The position numbers and the translations under genes are program-made. Under the pieces are notes generated by a model. It made no database searches and was not told the DNA's origin. It was given only the letters and a program-made list of their open reading frames with translations. A stretch of 64,000 bases of DNA. Source: DASQFI01 sp035633215 (lineage in GTDB: Bacteria; Acidobacteriota; Vicinamibacteria; Vicinamibacterales; SCN-69-37). The DNA is taken from contig DASQFI010000059.1 in NCBI GenBank assembly GCA_035633215.1, positions 186,001 through 250,000 of the forward strand. Reading direction: 5' to 3'. Within the stretch, counting starts at the first letter, position 1. The number at the start of each line of letters is the position of its first letter. Shown piece after piece: positions 41,629 through 50,441 of this stretch.

Positions 41629-44595
41629 CTACATCCCGTGCGCACGCAGGAACCGGCCCGTATGTGACTTCTTGCTGGCCGCGACCTGCTCGGGCGTGCC
41701 GATGGCGACGACTTCCCCGCCGGCGTGACCACCTTCCGGCCCGAGATCGATCACGTGATCGGCCGTCTTGATGACGTCGAGGTGATGCTCGATCAGCAGC
41801 ACGGTGTGACCGGCGTCCACGAGCCGGTTCAGGGACACGAGCAGCCGTTCGATGTCCGCGAGGTGCAGACCGGTGGTCGGCTCGTCGAGGATGTAGACCG
41901 TGTGCCTCGAGCGCTGCAGGGTGCTCAGCTCGGCCGCAATCTTGATCCGCTGCGCCTCGCCTCCTGAGAGCGTCGTCGCCGACTGCCCCAGCGTCAGGTA
42001 GCCGAGTCCGAGGTCGTCGAGCACCTGCACTTTCTTGCGCACCACCGGCTCGGCGGCGAAGAACGTCACGCCCTCCTCGACGGACATGTTCAGCACGTCG
42101 TCGATCGTTTTCCCGCGCAGCGTGACTTCGAGTGTCTCGGCGTTGAACCGCGCGCCCTTGCAGGCGCCGCACGTAACCTCGACGTCCGGCATGAAGTAGA
42201 GCTGCGTGCGGATCGTGCCTTCGCCCTGGCACTCCTCGCAGCGGCCGCCTTTGACGTTGAAGCTGAAGCGCCCCGGCTTGTAGTCGCGATCGACCGACAG
42301 CGGTGCCTTCGTGAAGAGATCGCGGATCGTGTCGTAGAACCCGATGTAGGTGGCCGGATTCGATCGGCTGTTCCGTCCGATCGGCTGCTGGTTAATGCTC
42401 ACGACCCGGCGCACGTGTTCGGTGCCGTCCACCCCGTCGTGGTCGCCCGGCAGTGTGCGCGTGTCGATGAGTCGCTTCCAGAGCACCTTGTAGAGAATCT
42501 CGTTGACGAGCGTGCTCTTCCCGGACCCCGAGGCGCCGGTGATCGCGATCAGCTTGCCGAGCGGGAACGTGACGTCAATCGACTTGAGGTTGTTCTCGCG
42601 GGCGCCGCGCACCAGGATGGCGTGTCCATTCCCTGGACGCCGTTTCTTCGGCGTCGCGATCGCGCGCGCGCCCGACAGGAACTGCCCGGTCGGAGACGCC
42701 TTGCACCGCAGCAGATCGTCGATCGTCCCCTGCACGACGACGGTGCCGCCATGGACACCCGGTCCCGGCCCCATCTCGACGACGTGGTCGGCGGCGCGAA
42801 TCGTCTCTTCGTCGTGCTCGACGACGATGACGGTGTTGCCGATGTCGCGCAGGCTCTCCAGCGTCGCGATCATCTTCACATTGTCTTTCGGGTGCAGACC
42901 GATGCTCGGCTCGTCGAGCACGTAGAGCATCCCCATCAATCCCGACCCGATCTGCGTCGAGAGCCGAATCCGCTGCGACTCGCCTCCTGACAACGTGCCG
43001 GAGCGCCGGTTGAGACTCAGGTAGTCGAGACCGATGCCCAGCAGCAGCTCGAGGCGGCCGCGAATCTCCTTCAAGACCTGCCGGCCCGCGTCGGCGCCTC
43101 GCCCGGATGGCTTGACGGTGCCGAGAAACGTGTGCAGCTCGTCGAAATGCAGCTGCCCGAGCTCATGAATGGTTCGGCCGGCGACCTTGAAGAGCAGCCG
43201 CGTGGCCCGGAGCCGCGCGCCCTGACAGTCCGGACACGTGTGCTCGACCATCACCTTGTCGAGCCACTCTTCCATCCGCGAGCTCGACTCTCCACGCTGC
43301 CGGTAGCGCCGGTACCAGCGCTCGATCCGGCGGGCAATGCCGTGAAAGCCGACTTCGTGCCCCTCCGGCTCGTCGCGCTTGGCCTTGGCGTCCGATGGGA
43401 CGACCATCACGATTTTTTGCTGATCGATCCCGTAGAGAATCGCGTTGCGCGCGCCCGCGGAGAGCTCCTGCCAGGGCGTGTCGATCGAGAACTTGAGCGC
43501 CTTCGAGAGGCTGTACATCATCCGGCCGTCCCAGGTGTCCGGGTTGTACCTGAACGCCTCCTTGACGAAGCAGCCGCCGACGATGCTCCGGCGCGGGTCC
43601 GGGATCAGCAGCTCCGGATGCGTGAGCTTGTCGACGCCGAGCCCGCCGCAGGTCCGGCACGCGCTTTCAGGAAGGTTGAACACGAAATACGCCGGTCCGA
43701 TGTCGCCATAGACGAGATGATGCGTGGGGCTGCAGAGACCGTCATAGAACCGCGGCGTCTCCGCTTTGCTCGCGCCCTTGACGACGTGCACCTGCAGAAG
43801 GCCGTCGCCCACCAGCAGCGTGCTCGCGATACCAGCCTTGATCGCCTTTTCGTGCTTCCGGCTGACGATGAGCCGATCGACGACGGCGTCCATGTGCTCG
43901 ACGTTCGAGTCGTCGATCTCCACCTTGTCGGAGATGTCCACGGAGTTGCCGTCGACGATCAGCCGGCGGCAGCCCTTCTTCCGGATCTCGGTGAAGACAA
44001 AATCGAGCTCCTCGCCGTAGACCTTGAAGACCGGCGCGCGGAGCTCGACCTCGGCGCCCTCGGGCAGCGAGAGAATCGCGTCCAGAATCTGGCTCGACGA
44101 GCGGCTCGGCGTCGGCTCGCCCGTGCGCGGACAGTGCGCCTGCGCCATCGTCGCGAAGAGCAGGTTCAGATAGCTCGCGATGTCGGTCATGGTCCCGACC
44201 GTCGAGCGCGGGTTGCTCATGAGCGTCTTCTGCTCGATCGAGATCACGGGCGAGAGACCGAACACGAAGTCCACGTCGGGCTTGGCGACCTGCGCGACGA
44301 AGCGCTTCGCATAACTCGACAGGGACTCCATGTACCGCCGCTGCCCTTCCGCGTAGATCGTGTCGAAGGCGAGGCTCGATTTGCCGGAGCCCGAGAGACC
44401 CGTGACGACGATGAGGCGGTCGCGCGGGATTTCGACCGAGATGTTCTTCAGGTTGTGCACCCGCGCGCCCTGGACGGCAATGGTCGTCCGCGCGGCCGGC
44501 TTGCCCGCCGAAGCTCGAAGAGCGACGGCGGGTTTCGAGGCCGGGGAGGATTTCGGCCGGCGATTCACGACGGCGGTGGCCGAGCGCCGCGTCAT
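41629..44595 (-). CDS. uvrA: UvrA-family excinuclease ABC subunit A
   Basis: The 988-residue protein has two ATPase units: Walker A 'TGLSGSGKSSLAFD' and 'TGASGSGKSTLVNE', signatures 'LSGGESQRIRLSTQIGSGLM' and 'LSGGEAQRIKIAAEL', and Walker B 'LYVLDEPSIGLHP' and 'VYILDEPTTGLH'. The second zinc module is standard ('CEECQGEGT', 'CGACKGARF'). In the first, the usual CxxC is replaced by 'LCSPTHH' while 'ACRTCGGLG' is kept. UvrA recognises DNA lesions with UvrB. About 40 extra N-terminal residues precede 'TIAVQGARVHNLKNI'. The ATG overlaps the upstream nucleotidyltransferase stop (ATGA). A paralogous UvrA rather than the main copy is possible. Confidence 0.9.
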   Translation of the reverse strand: MTRRSATAVVNRRPKSSPASKPAVALRASAGKPAARTTIAVQGARVHNLKNISVEIPRDRLIVVTGLSGSGKSSLAFDTIYAEGQRRYMESLSSYAKRFVAQVAKPDVDFVFGLSPVISIEQKTLMSNPRSTVGTMTDIASYLNLLFATMAQAHCPRTGEPTPSRSSSQILDAILSLPEGAEVELRAPVFKVYGEELDFVFTEIRKKGCRRLIVDGNSVDISDKVEIDDSNVEHMDAVVDRLIVSRKHEKAIKAGIASTLLVGDGLLQVHVVKGASKAETPRFYDGLCSPTHHLVYGDIGPAYFVFNLPESACRTCGGLGVDKLTHPELLIPDPRRSIVGGCFVKEAFRYNPDTWDGRMMYSLSKALKFSIDTPWQELSAGARNAILYGIDQQKIVMVVPSDAKAKRDEPEGHEVGFHGIARRIERWYRRYRQRGESSSRMEEWLDKVMVEHTCPDCQGARLRATRLLFKVAGRTIHELGQLHFDELHTFLGTVKPSGRGADAGRQVLKEIRGRLELLLGIGLDYLSLNRRSGTLSGGESQRIRLSTQIGSGLMGMLYVLDEPSIGLHPKDNVKMIATLESLRDIGNTVIVVEHDEETIRAADHVVEMGPGPGVHGGTVVVQGTIDDLLRCKASPTGQFLSGARAIATPKKRRPGNGHAILVRGARENNLKSIDVTFPLGKLIAITGASGSGKSTLVNEILYKVLWKRLIDTRTLPGDHDGVDGTEHVRRVVSINQQPIGRNSRSNPATYIGFYDTIRDLFTKAPLSVDRDYKPGRFSFNVKGGRCEECQGEGTIRTQLYFMPDVEVTCGACKGARFNAETLEVTLRGKTIDDVLNMSVEEGVTFFAAEPVVRKKVQVLDDLGLGYLTLGQSATTLSGGEAQRIKIAAELSTLQRSRHTVYILDEPTTGLHLADIERLLVSLNRLVDAGHTVLLIEHHLDVIKTADHVIDLGPEGGHAGGEVVAIGTPEQVAASKKSHTGRFLRAHGM
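44506..44532. repeat. 27-bp intergenic-repeat segment inside the 5' coding region of uvrA
   Basis: CGCCGAAGCTCGAAGAGCG plus GGCGGG here differ at two bases from 35829-35855 in the intergenic repeat before the ADOP gene. It encodes part of the N-terminal extension that ordinary UvrA proteins lack. Confidence 0.5.
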
Positions 44596-45539
44596 GACCG
44601 TCGCCTCGCGCCGGTGTGGAAGAACGCCAGCTCCTGCACCTCGATGTTGCTGCGCCGCGTCAGCCGCACCGGCGTCGACGCCTGACCGATCAGTCCCTGA
44701 TCGGCCAGGTACTCGCAGGCGGTCGTCACCCCGCTGACGTCGAAGTTGCGCTCGAAGTGCGTTTCGAGCTCGGTGGCCGACCGCGCTTCGCCGACCTCGC
44801 GCAGGTAGTCGAGGACGAGTCCGAACAGGCTCGGCGTCCGCTCGCGCAAGTACTCGTCGATCGCATCCAGCGCGGCCTGGACGTTCTTGCGGGTCTTCTT
44901 CGTGTTGAGCAGATCGGTGTAGACGACTCTGAAGAACTCCGGATTGAGCAGCACCGCCTGCGGGAGCACTTCGCGGTCGGCCAGCAGGCGCCGGCTCACC
45001 ACTTCGATCCGGGCCAGTGACGTCGCCGAATACAGGATCCAGAGCGCCGTGTAGTCGAGGTCGCCTCGGGTCACGAGCCACTTGTGGGCCTTGTACACCG
45101 GCGGAAGCGCGTTCGTTCCGGCCCGCAGCAGCTGCACTTGCGTGTCGCGATCCCCAATCCCGGCAAGCGTCGCGAAGAGATCGGCAATCGACGGGTCGTG
45201 CGTGTACAGCAGACGGCCCTTGGCGAGAAACGAGTGCATGAACGAGTTGCGCACCGAGCCCTCGATCGCCTTCCGAAGTGCCGCACGGGCCATCAGCATC
45301 GCGTGGATGTTCACCCCGTCGGCGTGCAGGGCCAGTCCGGCGTCGCCTGATTGAATCAGCTTGTCGTCGACCGTCACGAGCACCAGATCGATGTCGGACT
45401 TCGCCCACACGGTGTCGTGCGACAGGCTGCCGCCGAGAATCGCGGCCAGCACCGATCGGTCTTCCTTGACCCGGACGATCAGGGCGTCAAGGGCGGTTGT
45501 GAACCTCTCATGGACGGACTTGGGATCGGCGCGAAGCAT
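44592..45539 (-). CDS. nucleotidyltransferase-domain protein coupled to uvrA
   Basis: The 315-residue protein has an N-terminal NTP-transferase motif 'LGGSLSHDTVWAKSDIDLVL', with GGS and the DxD metal-binding pair. A helical middle region follows ('TALWILYSATSLARIEVVSRR'), then a C-terminal part with 'VTTACEYLADQGLIGQA' that looks like a winged helix. The family transfers nucleotides to proteins, RNA or small molecules; the target is unknown. The stop overlaps the uvrA start (ATGA, 44592-44595), so the two are translated together. This suggests a DNA-repair or stress-related function, but that is inference from position only. Confidence 0.8.
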   Translation of the reverse strand: MLRADPKSVHERFTTALDALIVRVKEDRSVLAAILGGSLSHDTVWAKSDIDLVLVTVDDKLIQSGDAGLALHADGVNIHAMLMARAALRKAIEGSVRNSFMHSFLAKGRLLYTHDPSIADLFATLAGIGDRDTQVQLLRAGTNALPPVYKAHKWLVTRGDLDYTALWILYSATSLARIEVVSRRLLADREVLPQAVLLNPEFFRVVYTDLLNTKKTRKNVQAALDAIDEYLRERTPSLFGLVLDYLREVGEARSATELETHFERNFDVSGVTTACEYLADQGLIGQASTPVRLTRRSNIEVQELAFFHTGARRRS

Positions 45540-45557
45540 ATCGACGAGCGCAATAGG

Positions 45558-45644
45558 CTAGAGCCGTTCTCACTTCCTCGTAAAGGAAACCCCGCCCAAT
45601 TCCGGGGCAAACAGATGACTCCAGGGGAGTGAGAACGGCTCTAG
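45558..45644. repeat. palindromic element copy 1 (arms CTAGAGCCGTTCTCAC)
   Basis: Perfect 16-bp inverted arms at 45558-45573 and 45629-45644 enclose 55 bp containing CCCCG/CGGGG. TTTTTC follows the right arm. A second element with the same arm lies at 45865-45968. It may end transcription entering from the plus strand. Confidence 0.75.
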
Positions 45645-45833
45645 TTTTTCACAGATTCCTGGCGCCCACCGGTACCGCTGACCCCAACCCGGACGCCGCA
45701 CGCCACAAACAGCAGGCCCAGGGCCCCCAGGCCCAAGGCCCAAGGGTTCTGGGAAGCACGGACATACGGGGCATTGGAAAAGTCGCCGCTCCCCCTCTAA
45801 TATCAACACGCTTCTTTAACAAGGAGAGCGACC

Positions 45834-48800
45834 GTGACCCACGTCGTCATGAGATCCCGCGGGCGAGAGCCGTTCTCACGTCCTCCTAGCGCAAACCCGA
45901 CACCGATCACGGGACACTCGGCTGAAATCCAGCAGGTAGCCCGCCAGAGCAACGTGAGAACGGCTCGAGCGTCGCTTGCCACCCTCACCCTCGCACTTGC
46001 TGTCGTCTTTAGTGCCGCATACGCACTCTCCGCTCAGGCGCCTTCCAGGAGAGTCCTGACGATCGACGACTACACGAAGTGGCGCAGCATCAACGGATCG
46101 GAGATTTCCGGCGACGGTAAATGGGTCGCTTATGTGCTGCAGCTCACGAACACCCCCACGACGGACACGAAGCCGGTGCTGCACATCCAGAATCTCGACA
46201 CGGGCGCCGACGTGTCGGTCGCGAATGGGACCGGCGGCGTGTTCTCCGCCGACTCACGCTGGATCGCGTATCAGATCGATCCCGGCTCTGGCCGCGGCGG
46301 ACGAGGCGGCCGGGGCGGCGGTGGAACGGGTGGCGCGACACCAGGCGGAGACGCTCCCACAAGCGGCGGCGCGCCGCCAGCGCCGGCGCCAGGCGCGGCG
46401 CCGCCCGGCGGACAAGGCGGAGACACTCAACCTGGCGGGACAGGCGCGCAGGCGGGACGCGGCACCACGCCGCCGACCCCACCGCGGCGGGTCGAGCTGC
46501 GCGAGCTCGCGACCGGCACGGTCCATTCGTGGCAGGACATCCAGTCGTTCACGTTCTCAGCCAACTCGACGCATCTGTTTCTCCGTCGGCGTCCGCCCAC
46601 GACAGGCCAGGCGGGCGGCCGCGGCGCGAATGCCGAGGAGGGTGGCGGAGGCGGCGGCGGTGGTGGCGCCGGGGCCGGCGCCGGCGCAAATGCCGACACG
46701 CCAGCGGGACCGCGCGGCGTGGACGTGACGCTGCGCAATCTGGCGACCGGACGCGACCAGCTGCTCGGCAGCGTCGGCGACATCGCGTTCAACAAGGCGG
46801 GCACGCTGCTTGCGTACACGGTGGACGCGCCCGTGCGCGACAGCAACGGCCTCTTCGCGGTCGATCTCAAGAACGGGCGCACGCACGCGCTCGACAATGA
46901 CGCCAAGCAATACAACCGGCTGACGTGGAACGACGAAGGCACGGCGCTGGCGGTCCTCAAAGGCGTGGACGTGGACAAGATGCGCGAGCGCGACAACGTG
47001 CTGCTCGTCTACCCCACCGTGCAGGCCGTGTTCGACGAGACGGGCGATCCGGTCTCGGTCGTGCTCGATCCGGCCAAGGCACCGGGCTTTCCGAAGGGCT
47101 GGGTCGTGAGCGATCGCGCGACGCTCGCCTGGAGCGACGACAACAAGCGGGTCTTTTTCGGCATCAAGGCGCAGGTCGCCGCGCCGCCCACGAACGCGCG
47201 ACGCAATACCGACGAGACGGCCGACGTGGACGTGTGGAACACGCGCGACGAGCGCATCCAGTCCGTGCAAATGGTGCGCGCGGCCGCCGACCGCAACTTC
47301 ACGTTCCGACAGGCGTACGACGTCGCGGCCCTGAAGTTCGTCAAGCTCTCGGATGAAACGCTCAAAGATGTCGACGTCGCGCCCGACGGCGGCTGGGCGG
47401 TCGGCCGCGACACGCGCGGCTATATCTCCGACTACAAGCGGCCCGCGGCAGACATCTACCGCGTCAACACGTCGACTGGCGAGCGGACGCTGATGTTCCG
47501 CACCCAGCTCATCGGCAGCCATGTGTTCGGGATCTCGCCAAACGGCAAGTACTACCTGTATTGGAAGGACAGGAAATTCCAGGCGTACGACCTCGACGCC
47601 GCGACGAGCACGACACTCGGCGGCCCGGCGCTCGTGAGCTTCGTGGACATGGAGTTCGATCATCCCGGACCGAAGCCGTCATATGGCGTCGCCGGGTATA
47701 CGAGCGACGGCAAAACGGTCATCGTTCAGCATCGCTACGACTTGTGGGCGCTGCCGCTCGACGGGTCGGCGGCGCGCAACCTGACGAACGGTCTTGGCGC
47801 CAAGGGTGAGATCCGGTTCCGGTACGTGCGCACCCAGCCGCCCGATGCGCCCGGCGCTCCCGGAGCACCCGGCGCGCCCGGTGGCGGCGGCGGGCGCGGC
47901 GGCGGCCCCGGACGACAGACGATCGATCTGGCCAAACCGATCACGCTTTCGGCGTACGGCGAGTACACCAAGAAGGCCGGGTTCTACGAGCTGTCCGCCG
48001 GGCAGATGAAAGAGCTGGTCTGGGAGGACGCGTCGTTCAGCGCGCCGACCCGGGCAGCCAAGGCGGACAAGTTCCTGTTCACGCGGCAGACGTTCGTCGA
48101 CTTCCCCGACCTGCGGGTCTCGGGGCCCGGGTTCAAGGACTTCAAGAAGATCACCGACGCCAACCCGCAGCATGCCGAGTACCAGTGGGGCAAGCGCGTG
48201 CTCTTCGACTTCAAGAACAAGGACGGGCTCCGGCTGCAGGGCATCCTGGCGCTGCCCGACGACTACAAGCCCGGCGAGAAGCGGCCAATGATCGTCACGT
48301 TCTACGAAGACAACTCGCAGAACATGCATCGGTACTCGGCGCCGACGTTCCTGTCCGGCATGGGCTCGTCTCCGGTTCAGGCCGTGAGCGAGGGCTACAT
48401 CACGATGATGCCGGACATCCACTTCCGGACCGGGTCGTCCCACAGCGACATGCTCGAGTGCGTCGAAGCCGCCGTGAAGCGCGTGATCGAACTCGGCTAC
48501 GTCGATCCGAAACGGATCGGGATCAACGGGCACAGCTACGGAGGCGAGGGGGCGGCGTTCATCGGCACCCGCTCGAAGTTGTTTGCCGCGGTCGGCATGG
48601 GCGCCGGCGTGACCGACCTTTTCTCGGACTTCAGCCAGAGCTGGGGCTGGTCGTACCAGGTCACCGGCGGCAGCGGCGCCAATGGCAACGACTACTACCT
48701 CTACGGCCAGGGACGCTGGGGGATCTCGCCGTGGGACAACCCGGAGCTCTACCGCTTCGAGTCGGCGCTCTCGCACGCAAAGGAAGTCACCGCGCCGTTC

Positions 48801-49067
48801 CTCATCATGCACGGCACGGCCGATCCGACGGTCGCGTTCAGCGAAGGGATGAACTTCTACAACGCGCTGCGGTACAACGGCAAGAACGCGATCATGCTTG
48901 CGTACCCGGGCGAGGGGCACGGTCTGCGCGGCATCGCGAACCGGAAGGACCTGACGATCAGGTTCTTCCAGTTCTTCAATCACCACCTCAAGGGTGAGCC
49001 GGCGCCGAAGTGGATGACGGACGGGGTCGCGTTTCTGGACAAGGACGTCAAACGCGACCCGAAGTAA
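45834..49067 (+). CDS. exported S9 family (prolyl oligopeptidase-type) peptidase
   Basis: The 1077-residue protein has an N-terminal beta-propeller interrupted by Gly/Pro/Ala-rich loops (for example around residues 150-220 and 260-290). Its C-terminal alpha/beta-hydrolase domain has the nucleophile in 'GINGHSYGGEGAA', aspartate in 'MHGTADPTVAFSEG' and histidine in 'PGEGHGLRG'. The GTG start at 45834 is supported by AAGGAG. The hydrophobic signal ('SLATLTLALAVVFSAAYALSA') begins only ~44 residues in, because a palindromic repeat is embedded after 'MTHVVMRS'. It probably cleaves peptides outside the cytoplasm. Confidence 0.88.
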   Translation: MTHVVMRSRGREPFSRPPSANPTPITGHSAEIQQVARQSNVRTARASLATLTLALAVVFSAAYALSAQAPSRRVLTIDDYTKWRSINGSEISGDGKWVAYVLQLTNTPTTDTKPVLHIQNLDTGADVSVANGTGGVFSADSRWIAYQIDPGSGRGGRGGRGGGGTGGATPGGDAPTSGGAPPAPAPGAAPPGGQGGDTQPGGTGAQAGRGTTPPTPPRRVELRELATGTVHSWQDIQSFTFSANSTHLFLRRRPPTTGQAGGRGANAEEGGGGGGGGGAGAGAGANADTPAGPRGVDVTLRNLATGRDQLLGSVGDIAFNKAGTLLAYTVDAPVRDSNGLFAVDLKNGRTHALDNDAKQYNRLTWNDEGTALAVLKGVDVDKMRERDNVLLVYPTVQAVFDETGDPVSVVLDPAKAPGFPKGWVVSDRATLAWSDDNKRVFFGIKAQVAAPPTNARRNTDETADVDVWNTRDERIQSVQMVRAAADRNFTFRQAYDVAALKFVKLSDETLKDVDVAPDGGWAVGRDTRGYISDYKRPAADIYRVNTSTGERTLMFRTQLIGSHVFGISPNGKYYLYWKDRKFQAYDLDAATSTTLGGPALVSFVDMEFDHPGPKPSYGVAGYTSDGKTVIVQHRYDLWALPLDGSAARNLTNGLGAKGEIRFRYVRTQPPDAPGAPGAPGAPGGGGGRGGGPGRQTIDLAKPITLSAYGEYTKKAGFYELSAGQMKELVWEDASFSAPTRAAKADKFLFTRQTFVDFPDLRVSGPGFKDFKKITDANPQHAEYQWGKRVLFDFKNKDGLRLQGILALPDDYKPGEKRPMIVTFYEDNSQNMHRYSAPTFLSGMGSSPVQAVSEGYITMMPDIHFRTGSSHSDMLECVEAAVKRVIELGYVDPKRIGINGHSYGGEGAAFIGTRSKLFAAVGMGAGVTDLFSDFSQSWGWSYQVTGGSGANGNDYYLYGQGRWGISPWDNPELYRFESALSHAKEVTAPFLIMHGTADPTVAFSEGMNFYNALRYNGKNAIMLAYPGEGHGLRGIANRKDLTIRFFQFFNHHLKGEPAPKWMTDGVAFLDKDVKRDPK
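45865..45968. repeat. palindromic element copy 2, inside the S9 peptidase gene
   Basis: The arms GAGCCGTTCTCACGT (45867-45881) and its complement (45952-45966) match the arms of the element at 45558-45644. It is read through in frame and encodes roughly residues 11-45 of the precursor, upstream of the signal-peptide core. Confidence 0.7.
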
Positions 49068-49200
49068 GGGCAGAGGGCAAAGGGCAGAGGGCAAAGGAGA
49101 GGAAAAAGGGGAAAGGTTGGGGGGACCGGGGGACAACAGTTCCTTCGATCTATTGCCTTTGCCCTCTCCTTTGCCCTTTGCCCTCTGCCCTTTGCCCTTC
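49068..49200. repeat. heptamer-arm inverted-repeat element, copy 2 (GGGCAAA family)
   Basis: The left arm (GGGCAGA, GGGCAAA, GGGCAGA, GGGCAAA, GGAGAGG) follows the peptidase stop directly. The right arm is its complement. The core (GAAAGGTTG, GGACCGGGG, CAGTTCCTTCGA, CTATTGCC) matches the minus-strand core of 3819-3950. Confidence 0.8.
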
Positions 49201-49212
49201 ACCGCCTTCAGG

Positions 49213-49348
49213 TTACTTGACGACTTTCTTGATCGCTTCCACCGCCACGTCCGCCCGGAACTCGACGATCTTCTTGCCCATCTCGATCGTCTTTTCCTTC
49301 GGCTCGATGCTGACGCCGTTGCGCCACGGCGAAGGTGTGGGCCGGCGT
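49213..49348 (-). pseudogene. C-terminal remnant of a second creatininase-like gene
   Basis: The minus strand from ~49348 to a TAA at 49213-49215 encodes '...SPWRNGVSIEPKEKTIEMGK' and ends '...VEAIKKVVK'. This resembles the C-terminal end of the creatininase family ('NGxxGxPxxATxExGKxI'). There is no suitable start and an in-frame stop lies just upstream. It sits directly behind the intact creatininase-like gene on the same strand, so it is probably the scrap of a tandem duplicate. Confidence 0.5.
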
Positions 49349-49358
49349 TACTCGTCGG

Positions 49359-50441
49359 CTATTTGCCGCCGGCGAGCAGCCGCTTCACCTGATTGACCGT
49401 GTTGTTGATGCCGATCTCGGCGAGGTCCTTGCCGATTTCCTTGGTTGCAAAGTGCGGATTGCCGCTGAGCCCGTTGTTCACGCGCGGGGTGGCGTTCGCT
49501 GCGCCACCGCCGCCACCAGCGCGGCCGCCGCCGCGCCCCCCGCCGCCGCCCGCGCCTGCAGCCGCCGCACCGCCACCGGCCGCGGCACCGCCACCGGCCG
49601 CGACGCTCGCCGCCCTAGCCGCCGCGGCGTCTTTGCGGTCTTTCCAGGCTTTGAGATCAGCCTCGAGCGATTCGCCCTCGAAACGCGTACCGTCGAACGG
49701 CACCGTCTTGTACGTTGGCCGGATGTACTCGTACGGCTTCGTTTCCCAGTACATCATCTCGGCAGTTTCCATCATGCCCCCGTGGCCCGCGATCGGCAGC
49801 TTGTGCTCCCACATGTACATGTCGATGTCGTCGTGCGTCTTCTGGTAGAAGTCACCAACGTAGTGCACGCGGATGCCCTTGGTCGCGAACTTCGCGGACA
49901 TCTCTTCGGAGACCTGGCGCATCTCGTTCTGTCCGCCGCCGTGATCGCCCATCAGAAAAATGTCTTTGAAACCGATGTACATCAGGCTCTCGACGCCGCC
50001 CTGGATGATGCCTTTGAAGGTGACGGCATCGACTTGAATCGCGCCTGGATTCGGCGCAGTCGGGCCGTCCGCTTCGGCAAACGCTTTCCAGGAGTTGGCG
50101 TTGTATCCGCCGGTCGCCGCGACCGCGAACGGAATAGTCGGCGCCACAATCGTCTTGCCGAGCCGCCGCGCCGCTTCCACGGCCCGTTTCGTGGCGAGCA
50201 CGTTATGCACGCCGATCGTCGCGTGGGGTCCCCGGATCTCCGTGCCGCCAGTGGGCAGGAAGACCGAGGTCCAGCCGTTCTTGATCTTGTCGGCGAGCTC
50301 GGTCTGCGTCAGGAGCTCGAGCTCGACGACTTTGTCCACGTTCATCCCGGCCACGCCGGTTCCGGCAGTGATCTGCGCCCGCAGAACAGGCGCCACACTG
50401 GCAATCACCGCGGCAACAACGACAGACAGGCGCTTCGTCAT
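49359..50441 (-). CDS. exported creatininase-family protein with Gly/Ala-rich insertion
   Basis: The 360-residue protein has a signal peptide ('VVVAAVIASVAPVLRA') and the creatininase fold: 'VFLPTGGTEIRGPHATIG' with metal-binding His and Glu, 'YIGFKDIFLMGDHGGGQNEM' and 'HGGMMETAEMMYW'. Family members are Zn/Mn amidohydrolases acting on cyclic amides. Between residues ~275 and ~325 an Ala/Gly/Arg-rich low-complexity stretch is inserted before the last helix. The gene is divergent from the beta-lactamase-like gene across a 400-bp spacer with two hairpins. Confidence 0.88.
   Translation of the reverse strand: MTKRLSVVVAAVIASVAPVLRAQITAGTGVAGMNVDKVVELELLTQTELADKIKNGWTSVFLPTGGTEIRGPHATIGVHNVLATKRAVEAARRLGKTIVAPTIPFAVAATGGYNANSWKAFAEADGPTAPNPGAIQVDAVTFKGIIQGGVESLMYIGFKDIFLMGDHGGGQNEMRQVSEEMSAKFATKGIRVHYVGDFYQKTHDDIDMYMWEHKLPIAGHGGMMETAEMMYWETKPYEYIRPTYKTVPFDGTRFEGESLEADLKAWKDRKDAAAARAASVAAGGGAAAGGGAAAAGAGGGGGRGGGRAGGGGGAANATPRVNNGLSGNPHFATKEIGKDLAEIGINNTVNQVKRLLAGGK

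Noticed and set aside
47679..49202. Minus-strand frame of 507 residues under the S9 peptidase and the heptamer element
   Set aside because: Its start lies in repeat DNA and it has no recognisable domain; the plus strand has the catalytic triad.
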